Of a DNA stretch of 64,000 bases, positions 46,172-53,710 are shown piece by piece (the stretch's first letter is position 1; each line of letters begins with the position of its first letter). The position numbers and the translations under genes were made by a program. The notes beneath the pieces are model-generated. The model saw only the letters and a program-made list of their open reading frames with translations, searched no databases and was not told the origin of the DNA. The stretch is from Corynebacterium kroppenstedtii DSM 44385 (GTDB lineage Bacteria; Actinomycetota; Actinomycetes; Mycobacteriales; Mycobacteriaceae): contig NC_012704.1 of NCBI RefSeq assembly GCF_000023145.1, positions 1,550,001-1,614,000 of the forward strand, read 5' to 3'.

Positions 46172-47084
46172 GTTTGCCTTTCTCGTCGTACGTGTAAAAG
46201 CCACGGCCGGTCTTCTTTCCTAACCGACCGGCTTGAACCATCCGACGCAGCAGGGGCGGGCAGGCGTACGTCGGGTCGCCATATTCGTCGACCATAACGT
46301 CGGCAATCGATGCCACAGTGTCCAGCCCCACCATGTCGGAGAGCGCGATGGGCCCCATGGGATGTGCTGCACCATTGCGCATCCCAGCGTCGATGTCTTC
46401 CTTGGTCGCCACGCCATTTTCCAGCATGCGGATCGCAGAAAGCAGGTAGGGCACCAACAAGAAGTTGACGATAAACCCGGAGCGATCCTTCGCCTTGATC
46501 ACCGTTTTCTTCAGCACCTCGCTGGCCCACTTTTCGGCCCGATCAGAAACGGCATCCGTCGTATCCAAGGTTCGAACGTGCTCAACCAGCGGAAGAACCG
46601 GGACAGGATTGAAGAAGTGCAGCCCCATCACGCGACCTGGGTTCGACGTTGCCGACGCAATCTGCTGAATGGGCAACGACGAGGTGTTAGAACACAAAGG
46701 CGCATCGGGATCCGAAACGATCTTGTCGAGCTTCCCAAAAATATCTGCTTTGACCTCGGGGTTTTCAACGATCGCTTCGCAGACCAGTTGGCGATCCGCA
46801 AACTCCTCCAAATCAGTGGTGATGCGGATACGCCCGAGCGCGGCGTCCTTGTCTTCCTCGGATAGCTTGCCTCGTGATACACCGCGCTCGAGGGACTTGG
46901 TGATCCTCTCGAGCCCTTTGTCGGCGAACTCCTGGGTAGCTTCCCACGCTACGACGTCGGAACCATGACGGGCAGCAACTTCAATAATGCCTGACCCCAT
47001 TTGACCAGCACCGACGACACCTACACGCAACGCCGAAATGTCGACCGAGTCCGATGACTTATCGTTGTGCTTCTGATCTGCCAT
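46161..47084 (-). CDS. 3-hydroxyacyl-CoA (3-hydroxybutyryl-CoA) dehydrogenase
   Basis: NAD-dependent dehydrogenase that oxidises 3-hydroxyacyl-CoA, or reduces acetoacetyl-CoA, in fatty-acid metabolism. Rossmann motif VGVVGAGQMGSGI (about 19-31), LPIQQIASAT with GLHFFNPVPVLPLVE (catalytic region), DRSGFIVNFLLVPYL and HPMGPIALSDMVGLD. C-terminal KKTGRGFYTYDEKGKP is typical. 307 residues with a 15-residue extension. ATG at 47084 with GAGGGG upstream. Tail-to-tail overlap of 11 bases with the J-like gene. Similar to FadB2 of mycobacteria; no beta-oxidation operon adjoins it. Confidence 0.92.
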   Translation of the reverse strand: MADQKHNDKSSDSVDISALRVGVVGAGQMGSGIIEVAARHGSDVVAWEATQEFADKGLERITKSLERGVSRGKLSEEDKDAALGRIRITTDLEEFADRQLVCEAIVENPEVKADIFGKLDKIVSDPDAPLCSNTSSLPIQQIASATSNPGRVMGLHFFNPVPVLPLVEHVRTLDTTDAVSDRAEKWASEVLKKTVIKAKDRSGFIVNFLLVPYLLSAIRMLENGVATKEDIDAGMRNGAAHPMGPIALSDMVGLDTVASIADVMVDEYGDPTYACPPLLRRMVQAGRLGKKTGRGFYTYDEKGKPIR

Positions 47085-47272
47085 GAGTATGTTGTCCCCT
47101 CTTTTGCTCTTAGCCGCTGTGTTCAGCGTCTTATTCGTGGTTTCGCTTATTGGCGGTTTCCCTCATGGTAAAAACCTCACTGGCTTTTCGTCGGAAAACA
47201 CGAAAGAAAATGGCAGTAGTATCCGCCCGGTGCCCATCCTCGTACCAGTCCCCCGCGCCAGCATGAGGGCGT

Positions 47273-48049
47273 TTACCAGGTCTTATATTGCTTATCGTTG
47301 ACGAAAAAGCCGTGTCCTTCAGCGCTGGTACACGTCATTCCACGTGCCTTCGATGTGCATGTGTAGGTGGTTGCGTAGTTCCCCTGTACTGGAATTGTTT
47401 TCGATTGACCATAAGGCAGCACAGGTCCTGTCCGTGGGAACTCTCCCTGCAAGAGCCAGTGGCATGGTTCCGCGTCGGGGCCTCGACGGAAGCCAATCAT
47501 GGTGTCATTTCTGGCCTCGACGCCCAGATATGGGCACCGGTTTTCGTCGCCCCACCGGGGGTGCTGATGGACATCGCAGCCATCGTCATCCATCCCGCGG
47601 AACTGGCACACGATGTTGCCACTAGGACTCTGAAATACCGTCCGCCCCGATGCCGTCGTAGTTGTGGCACCACCTGCTGCACCACTCCCGGTCCTGGGAG
47701 TTGTCGTCCCGTTCTGGGCGGTTCGCGGCGTTACTGCACGGTTCCCCTGGGTACCACCGCGTTGTTGCTGAGCAGTTCCATTCGTCGCACCCCGCTGCGT
47801 GCCACCATGACGGCTGGTCGTCGTCGAATTGAGACTGGGATGTGGGTTATCTTGCGGTGCCCCAGTCGCTGGCTGCGGTGCACGCGAGTTCGAGGTGGAA
47901 TGGGCCTGCGACTGGGTCGCCGACGCTGCCGATGTGTGATCATGGGAAGAATTCGCAACGTCATCGCTGCTGCTACACCCAGCTAAGCCACCACCGACCA
48001 TAATCCCGACGGCCACTGCGATGCTCGCGCCACGTCGTGCGTTCTGCAT
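47273..48049 (-). CDS. Secreted lipoprotein with C-terminal DUF6636-like domain
   Basis: Predicted lipoprotein with a small Cys-rich domain. From ATG 48049: MQNARRGASIAVAVGIM, then lipobox LAGCSSS, Cys26. A 120-residue disordered linker (T, S, G, Q, N, R) follows, then the C-terminal domain (about 165-258) opening with FQSPSGNIVCQF, with Cys pairs through CDVHQH, CPYLG, PCHWLL, YTCTS and MTCTSAEGHGFFV. FxSPSGNIxC...GHGF is the DUF6636 pattern as I recall it; no function known. The frame is open to 48172, but an earlier start would put the lipobox 60 residues in. Same strand as the dehydrogenase, 188 bases apart. Confidence 0.7.
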   Translation of the reverse strand: MQNARRGASIAVAVGIMVGGGLAGCSSSDDVANSSHDHTSAASATQSQAHSTSNSRAPQPATGAPQDNPHPSLNSTTTSRHGGTQRGATNGTAQQQRGGTQGNRAVTPRTAQNGTTTPRTGSGAAGGATTTTASGRTVFQSPSGNIVCQFRGMDDDGCDVHQHPRWGDENRCPYLGVEARNDTMIGFRRGPDAEPCHWLLQGEFPRTGPVLPYGQSKTIPVQGNYATTYTCTSKARGMTCTSAEGHGFFVNDKQYKTW

Positions 48050-48342
48050 GATCCGTCGACAACCGGCACGTCCAAAAAGGCCACGAGACTGGGCCACCTC
48101 GGGGGTGCCCGTTAACTCGGGTTGGGGACGTCGACCATGGGGAGCATTCATATCACCGACAATACGTGACAACGCCGGGATAGGACACCCCCATTTCGCG
48201 GCACGAGATAGGTATGAGGTAGGAAGGAAAACTCACTACAGAGGCCATCGCGACAAGCGCGACCACTATGAAAGACGACCCCGGGAATCGCGTCTCCATA
48301 GTTTTCCCACGTCATCCCTATCCGAACTCGAGTTCGAATTTT

Positions 48343-48360
48343 GTGTGTATGATGTCCTTC
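48343..48360 (+). promoter_or_regulatory. Probable promoter for a leaderless transcript
   Basis: Extended -10 box TGTGTATGAT (TG at 48344-48347, TATGAT at 48348-48353) is followed by 7 bases and then the ATG at 48361, so transcription would start at or next to the A of the start codon. No ribosome binding site precedes any candidate start. Confidence 0.5.
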
Positions 48361-49311
48361 ATGCGAACGACGCGAGCACATTGTTCCAGCCATCATGGGC
48401 CATTGTTTTCCCACTATTCACTCTCAGCACTGGTGGGCATTTTTCTGAGCCTCGGCCTTGTTATGCCCCTTTCAGGCTGCGGAGACATCGCTACACAGGG
48501 CAACAATGGTTCATCTTCGGCGAGCTCTCCGGCTAACAATGATGCCGCTTCCGCGAACGATGGCACTGGACCAAACGACAATGGCTCAGCCGACGATGGC
48601 TCGTCACCCGCCGATTCTCCTGATCAAGGCGCTAATGAACCACCCGCCACGGATGCTGCTTTCCCCGGCTCCCCACGTGCTGAACACATCGGCCAGCTGA
48701 GCAAACAAGAAAGCACCGATGCACTCACCGCGCTGAATGTCCCCTTCCCCACCGGCGACATTCACGCACTCCTCGCAGCGCTGCCTGAATCACCGCGTCG
48801 TGGTGGCGCAGAGCGATACCAACGTAAGAATTTCGGCCCGGCATGGGCGGATGTCGATCGCAACGGCTGTGACACCCGCAATGACATCCTCCACCGGGAC
48901 CTCACGGACATCACGACGAAACCGCCACAGGGATGCGTCGTTCTTACCGGAGAATTACATGACCCCTACACGGGCAACACCATCGATTTCCACCGTGGGA
49001 AGAAAACCTCGCAGGCGGTACAAATCGACCACGTTGTCGCGTTATCCAATGCATGGGCAAGTGGCGCCTATGCGCTGCCGTATGCCGCGCGCACTGCACT
49101 CGCCAACGATCCGCTCAACTTGCTCGCCGTGGACGGCCCTACCAACAACGCCAAATCCGACAAGGACGCCGCCGAGTGGATGCCGCCGAACACCGCCTAC
49201 CGGTGCGGATACGCCGACCGACAAGTTCGCGTGAAGTCGAAATACCATCTACGGGTCACGCGGCAGGAGAAGGAAGCGCTCACCGCCGTGCTTAATCAGT
49301 GCGCGGCGTAA
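48361..49311 (+). CDS. Secreted HNH endonuclease family lipoprotein
   Basis: A 316-residue HNH nuclease of the DUF1524 type, exported as a lipoprotein: basic n-region, hydrophobic core ALVGIFLSLGLV, lipobox PLSGCGD (Cys40). A 60-residue N/D/S/G/A linker precedes the nuclease domain. Motifs: NGCDTRNDIL, HDPYTGN, IDHVVALSNAW (D223, H224), NDPLNLLAVD and NNAKSDKDAAEWMPPNT. Related to the membrane-anchored nuclease at 10269-10928. Probably degrades extracellular DNA; not tied to a toxin-immunity pair, as no immunity-like gene adjoins. Start chosen for the leaderless promoter; ATGs at 48349 and 48352 are alternatives. Confidence 0.82.
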   Translation: MRTTRAHCSSHHGPLFSHYSLSALVGIFLSLGLVMPLSGCGDIATQGNNGSSSASSPANNDAASANDGTGPNDNGSADDGSSPADSPDQGANEPPATDAAFPGSPRAEHIGQLSKQESTDALTALNVPFPTGDIHALLAALPESPRRGGAERYQRKNFGPAWADVDRNGCDTRNDILHRDLTDITTKPPQGCVVLTGELHDPYTGNTIDFHRGKKTSQAVQIDHVVALSNAWASGAYALPYAARTALANDPLNLLAVDGPTNNAKSDKDAAEWMPPNTAYRCGYADRQVRVKSKYHLRVTRQEKEALTAVLNQCAA

Positions 49312-49338
49312 CACCCCCGCAGAGCCCCCCGGCGCGAC

Positions 49339-51186
49339 CTACTTCTTCCCCTCGTCGGTCGACAAGGCCGCAACGAACGCTTCCTGAGGAACCGACACAG
49401 AACCGATGCTCTTCATGCGTTTCTTACCGGCCTTCTGCTTCTCCAGGAGCTTCCGCTTACGAGAAATGTCGCCACCGTAGCACTTGGCCAACACGTCCTT
49501 GCGGACGGCCCGGACATTCTCGCGGGCGATAATTTTCGACCCGATCGCAGCCTGAATCGGCACCTCAAACTGCTGACGAGGAATCAGCTCCTTGAGCTTC
49601 GTCGTCATCTTATTGCCGTACCACTGCGCATTGTCCCGGTGCACGATGGCAGAAAACGCATCCACCGGATCGCCCTGCAAAAGAATGTCGACTTTCACGA
49701 GGTCAGCAATCTGCTCGCCCGCGTCCTCATAGTTCAAGGACGCATAGCCCTTCGTGCGGGACTTCAACATGTCGAAGAAGTCGAAGATGATCTCCCCCAG
49801 CGGCATGGTGTACCGCAGCTCCACGCGGTCCTCTGACAGATAATCCATGCCGCCCATCTGACCGCGCTTCGACTGGCACAGTTCCATCGTCGGACCCAAG
49901 AACTCCGCGGGAACGATCACCGTCATCTTCACGATGGGTTCGTAAATCTCCCGCGGCTTTCCATCAGGCCAATCCGAAGGATTACGCACCTTGGTCTCTT
50001 CGCCCGCCTCTGTCACCACGCGGTACACCACCGACGGGGCCGTCGAAATCAAATCCAAATTGAACTCACGCTCCAGCCGAGCACGAGTAATTTCCATGTG
50101 GAGCAAGCCCAAGAAACCGCACCGGAAACCGAAACCCAGCGCCACGGACGACTCCGGTTCGTAGGTTAACGCGGCGTCGTTGAGCTGCAGTTTCTCCAAG
50201 GCGTCGCGCAAATCCGGATACTGATCCGCCGAAATGGGGAACAACCCCGAATACACCATCGGCTTCGGCTCTTCATAGCCTTTCAACGGTTCCGTGGCAG
50301 GATCATTCACCACAGTCACGGTGTCACCCACCTTCGACTGGCGCACGTCCTTCACACCCGTGATGAGGTACCCCACTTCGCCGACACCCAAACCGTCGGT
50401 CTTCTTCGGCTGCGGAGAAACAACGCCGATCTCCAGCGTTTCGTGCGTGGCCCCCGTCGACATCATCTGAATCTTCTCGCGGGCCTTCAGCCGACCATCC
50501 ATCACGCGGACATAGGTCACGACGCCGCGATAGGTGTCGTACACCGAATCGAAAATCAGCGCGCGAGCAGGCGCATCCGCATTCCCCGTCGGCGCAGGAA
50601 CAACATCGCACAACTTGTCTAACAGTTCGGGGACGCCGTCGCCGGTCTTCGCCGAGACGCGCAAGACTTCTTCCGGCTCACACCCAATGATCAAGGCCAG
50701 CTCGTCGGCAAACTTGTCCGGGTCCGCGGCGGGAAGATCAATTTTGTTCAACACCGGAATAATTTCCAGGTCATTCTCCATCGCGAGATACAGATTCGCG
50801 AGAGTCTGCGCCTCAATGCCCTGAGCAGCGTCGACAAGAAGAATAGCCCCCTCACACGCCTCCAGGGCACGCGAGACTTCATACGTGAAGTCGACGTGAC
50901 CGGGAGTGTCGATGAGATGCAGCACGATCTGCTCACCCGCATGATCCCCAGTTTTGGGGACCCACGGCAGGCGCACATTCTGGGCCTTAATCGTGATGCC
51001 CCGTTCGCGCTCAATATCCATGTTGTCCAGATACTGGTCGCGCATGTCACGATCGCCGACCACCCCGGTGAGCTGCAGAATTCGATCCGCCAAGGTCGAT
51101 TTCCCGTGGTCGATGTGTGCGATGATGCAGAAGTTCCGGATACGCTCCGAGTCGGTGAACGTTGTTTCCGCGTAGTTGGTGGCCAT
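49339..51186 (-). CDS. lepA: Elongation factor 4 (LepA)
   Basis: Ribosome-bound translational GTPase that acts on stalled or initiating ribosomes. G1 [15 protein letters not shown] (about 22-36), G2 ERGITIK, G3 DTPGHVDF, G4 NKID. The LepA-specific C-terminal domain ends in [25 protein letters not shown] (core [17 protein letters not shown]), diagnostic against EF-G. 615 residues. ATG at 51186. The leader contains an inverted repeat (51194-51201 with 51221-51228) whose loop holds the only GGAG-like sequence, about 14 bases from the start. Confidence 0.97.
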   Translation of the reverse strand: MATNYAETTFTDSERIRNFCIIAHIDHGKSTLADRILQLTGVVGDRDMRDQYLDNMDIERERGITIKAQNVRLPWVPKTGDHAGEQIVLHLIDTPGHVDFTYEVSRALEACEGAILLVDAAQGIEAQTLANLYLAMENDLEIIPVLNKIDLPAADPDKFADELALIIGCEPEEVLRVSAKTGDGVPELLDKLCDVVPAPTGNADAPARALIFDSVYDTYRGVVTYVRVMDGRLKAREKIQMMSTGATHETLEIGVVSPQPKKTDGLGVGEVGYLITGVKDVRQSKVGDTVTVVNDPATEPLKGYEEPKPMVYSGLFPISADQYPDLRDALEKLQLNDAALTYEPESSVALGFGFRCGFLGLLHMEITRARLEREFNLDLISTAPSVVYRVVTEAGEETKVRNPSDWPDGKPREIYEPIVKMTVIVPAEFLGPTMELCQSKRGQMGGMDYLSEDRVELRYTMPLGEIIFDFFDMLKSRTKGYASLNYEDAGEQIADLVKVDILLQGDPVDAFSAIVHRDNAQWYGNKMTTKLKELIPRQQFEVPIQAAIGSKIIARENVRAVRKDVLAKCYGGDISRKRKLLEKQKAGKKRMKSIGSVSVPQEAFVAALSTDEGKK

Positions 51187-51193
51187 AAAAGAG

Positions 51194-51228
51194 CTGTGAT
51201 CCTCTCCGTCAGTACTCGGTGATCACAG
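51194..51228. promoter_or_regulatory. Inverted repeat in the lepA leader
   Basis: CTGTGATC (51194-51201) and GATCACAG (51221-51228), a perfect eight-base inverted repeat with a 19-base spacer, in the 91-base gap between lepA and the divergent PemK-like gene. The spacer and right arm also hold CAGTACT twice as a direct repeat. As RNA upstream of lepA it would loop out the purine-rich GGAGAG. Confidence 0.5.
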
Positions 51229-51277
51229 TACTAGACGTTGGATTGCACCACTTTTCACACCGAATTATTGTGGGGAC

Positions 51278-51979
51278 ATGTTCGTACCGCGAGGAAATTC
51301 GGGCCCATTTTCATACGACTCTGAGCCCGAACGCCACACGCAGCGGTCTTCCCTGATCCGTCACATCACCGGCTTTCTTGCCCACAAGCGGGCAACCACG
51401 AGTGACGACGACTTCGAACTCCCTGACGCGGCCGGGAGGTCGCACTCACCACGCCGATCTCGTCGCGTTCCGACGTCATTCTCGCGGCCATTCCACCACG
51501 AAGGTGCCCTGGATCAAGGCCTTGCTTCACTGCAGCAAGGGCTAGGTATGACGGACTCCAGCGTTTCGACGTTTAATAACGAGGATGAGCCGGTTCTCGC
51601 ACGGCCCACTGGTGCCTGCGCCTCTACGCTGATTTATGCGCCCGATATGGATGGGCAGGCCGATCCTGGCGAGGTCGTCTGGGTTCATTCCCCGAATAAG
51701 CAATCGGACGGCCGGGAACGAGCAATCGTTATTCTTGGCCACCACGAGCGATACATTCGCGGACTTCTCATTTCGACGAATGACGAGCACTCGACCGATA
51801 ACAACTGGCTGGAGATCGGCGCCGGGGGCTGGGATATGCAAGGCCGCCCCGCATGGGTTCGGTTAGACAAGATCATCGAGGTTCCTGACCACATGATTCG
51901 TCGGAAAGGGACAGTGTTGCCACGGCGGCGGTTTGAACGCATCGCCAGCCGGCTGCGGACGGACTACAACTGGCGTTAG
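51278..51979 (+). CDS. PemK/MazF-like protein adjacent to lepA
   Basis: A 233-residue protein whose C-terminal part (about 125-233) resembles the PemK/MazF fold: GEVVWVHSP, RAIVILGHHERYIRGLLIST in parts, and a basic end. The first 120 residues are a polar extension. No antitoxin gene is next to it, and this lepA-linked homologue is conserved in mycobacteria and corynebacteria, so it is probably a chromosomal housekeeping relative rather than an active toxin-antitoxin module (inference). Start ATG with GGGGA very close (2 bases), so a later start cannot be excluded. Confidence 0.68.
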   Translation: MFVPRGNSGPFSYDSEPERHTQRSSLIRHITGFLAHKRATTSDDDFELPDAAGRSHSPRRSRRVPTSFSRPFHHEGALDQGLASLQQGLGMTDSSVSTFNNEDEPVLARPTGACASTLIYAPDMDGQADPGEVVWVHSPNKQSDGRERAIVILGHHERYIRGLLISTNDEHSTDNNWLEIGAGGWDMQGRPAWVRLDKIIEVPDHMIRRKGTVLPRRRFERIASRLRTDYNWR

Positions 51980-52239
51980 CGGCACGCCGGGTTGGCAGCG
52001 CTGATATTGGACGCAATTCTTGAAGCACTGTAAAGTGTCCTGGAGTTCTACCACGTATGTGGACGATGAGCCGGAACAAGCAGGACCTTGGGTTTGTTCT
52101 TGAAGGTCGCTCATTCACGGGCCGATGCCTTTATATCGCCCTCCACATGCTCTTCATATGAGAAATGACATGAAGAGTTGTGGTAGATCGCGTCGTGCGC
52201 ACCCAGTGCATGACAAGCGTAGAGAAAGAGGTAATTCCC

Positions 52240-52503
52240 GTGGCAAACATTAAGTCCAAGAAGAAGCGCATCAAGACAAACGAAAAGGCTCGTCAGCGCA
52301 ACAAGGCCATCCGTTCGCGCTTGCACACCGAGAACCGCAAGTTCCGTGAGCTGGTCGCTGCTGGTGACAAGGCTGGTGCCGAGGCTCAGCTTCGTCTGGC
52401 TTCCCGCGAGTATGACAAAGCCGTCACTAAGGGCACTCTTCACCGCAACAACGCTGCGAACAAGAAGTCTGCGATGGCCAAGTTGTTCAACTCGATGGAC
52501 TAG
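52240..52503 (+). CDS. rpsT: 30S ribosomal protein S20
   Basis: Small basic primary 16S-binding ribosomal protein, 87 residues. [20 protein letters not shown] (start) and [16 protein letters not shown] (end) are family hallmarks. The GTG at 52240, with AGAGG upstream, gives the standard N-terminus; the frame opens 20 codons earlier. Followed by a strong terminator and converging with holA, the usual actinobacterial arrangement. Confidence 0.97.
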   Translation: MANIKSKKKRIKTNEKARQRNKAIRSRLHTENRKFRELVAAGDKAGAEAQLRLASREYDKAVTKGTLHRNNAANKKSAMAKLFNSMD

Positions 52504-52590
52504 TTTTCCGACGAGTCCGCTGGTTCGTGTGGGCAGCAAGACCGTGTGATCTGTTGGTCACCCGTCTTTAGGCCCGCTGACCGGGGTGTT

Positions 52591-52617
52591 CCCCGCTCCG
52601 CCTGGAGCGGGGTTTTT
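52591..52617 (+). terminator. Rho-independent terminator of rpsT
   Basis: Perfect nine-pair stem CCCCGCTCC / GGAGCGGGG with a four-base loop, followed by TTTTT. 87 bases after the rpsT stop. Confidence 0.92.
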
Positions 52618-52629
52618 CATTGCGTCCCC

Positions 52630-52675
52630 GGCTATTTCATCCGCGGTCATCTCATCCGTGGCTATTTCATCCGCG
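52630..52675. repeat. Three 15-base tandem units at the end of holA
   Basis: Units start at 52630, 52645 and 52660; the outer two share 16 identical bases (52630-52645 and 52660-52675) and the middle one differs at a few. The copy at 52660 spans the holA stop codon, so the two other copies repeat the gene's last codons and stop downstream. Confidence 0.85.
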
Positions 52676-53672
52676 CCAGCTCCGCCAGACGCCGCACACC
52701 TAGTTCAACGGCACTGTCTTGGTCGCCCGCAGCACCTTTAATCCCCGCTTCCATCTGTGCGGCAACCTGCACGGCCTCGGCGATTGCAGCTTGCGACCAT
52801 CTCTGAGCTATCGGCGCTGTCCTTTTCAGTTTCCACGGTGGCATTCCCAACCGCGAGGCATCACGATAGGGATCAATACGCCGGTTGCCACTGAGCCGAG
52901 CGACCTCGCTGATCCCCCGGCACACCGCCGTCGAGATCGCCATGTGAGCCACTCCCAACTGGAGAGCCCGACGTACTTTTGCCACCGACTGGTCCACGTT
53001 GCCGGCGATAACGTCGTCGGCAATAGAAAAACTGCTAACTTCCGCGGTGCCGGTGTAGTACCGTCGCACGGCCTCGAGGTCGACGTTCCCGTCGTTATCG
53101 GCGACCAGCTGGCTCACGGCCGACGCTAATTCGCGCACATTGGAACCGACACTCTCGATGAGGGCAGAGACGACGTCCGGGCTCACGCGCACGCGGAATC
53201 GACGGAATTCTGACTGCACAAAAGTGGGCAATTCACGGACCGGAATCGCGTCAGCCCGGTGTTCTTCCCCCAGCTTGAGAAGCTTGGACAACATGGCCTT
53301 CGTCCGGCCTTCACCCGAATGTTGAATGATCAGGGTGATGCCCGGCGCGGGGTCTTTCGCAGCAGCAAGCACGAGCGATGCCGGCTCTTTACCTGCATCA
53401 TTCATGTTTGTAATGACGACGATGCGATCTTCACCGAAGAGGCTGGGACTCAGGAGCTCGGTGAGCTCGGGGGCCGTAATGTCTCCTGCTCGGACTGTGG
53501 TGACGGTGAGTTCATCGCCGGTGGGCGAGTTCTCACGGACACGTTTGACGATGGCATGGCGGTGACGATCCGCGAGGAAATCTTCAGTTCCGACGATGAT
53601 GTGGACGGGTGCGGGCGCACCGGATCCCTCCGCAGGGTCGAATGTGGTGCGTGACCTCCGTGATGGTGCCAT
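52662..53672 (-). CDS. holA: DNA polymerase III delta subunit
   Basis: Clamp-loader subunit that opens the sliding clamp. 336 residues from the ATG at 53672 (MAPSRRSRTTFDP); the frame opens 19 codons earlier. Family features: PVHIIVGTEDFLADR near the N-terminus, RIVVITNMNDAGKEP, and a C-terminal helical domain with VGSNVRELASAVSQLV and HPPWKLKR-like MPPWKLKRTAPIAQRWS. Lies directly after comEC, as in most actinobacteria, and converges with rpsT. The 3' end is followed by tandem copies of its last codons. Confidence 0.93.
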   Translation of the reverse strand: MAPSRRSRTTFDPAEGSGAPAPVHIIVGTEDFLADRHRHAIVKRVRENSPTGDELTVTTVRAGDITAPELTELLSPSLFGEDRIVVITNMNDAGKEPASLVLAAAKDPAPGITLIIQHSGEGRTKAMLSKLLKLGEEHRADAIPVRELPTFVQSEFRRFRVRVSPDVVSALIESVGSNVRELASAVSQLVADNDGNVDLEAVRRYYTGTAEVSSFSIADDVIAGNVDQSVAKVRRALQLGVAHMAISTAVCRGISEVARLSGNRRIDPYRDASRLGMPPWKLKRTAPIAQRWSQAAIAEAVQVAAQMEAGIKGAAGDQDSAVELGVRRLAELARMK

Positions 53673-53710
53673 GCCCGTCAGTCTACTGACCACCGAGGAC
53701 ACAACGTGCC

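Noticed and set aside
47083..47301. Rightward 72-residue frame with a hydrophobic N-terminus
   Set aside because: Starts inside the divergent dehydrogenase start codon, has no ribosome binding site, and the C-terminal half looks random.
51278..51979. Active toxin-antitoxin module
   Set aside because: PemK-like fold but no antitoxin gene beside it and a conserved housekeeping position next to lepA.
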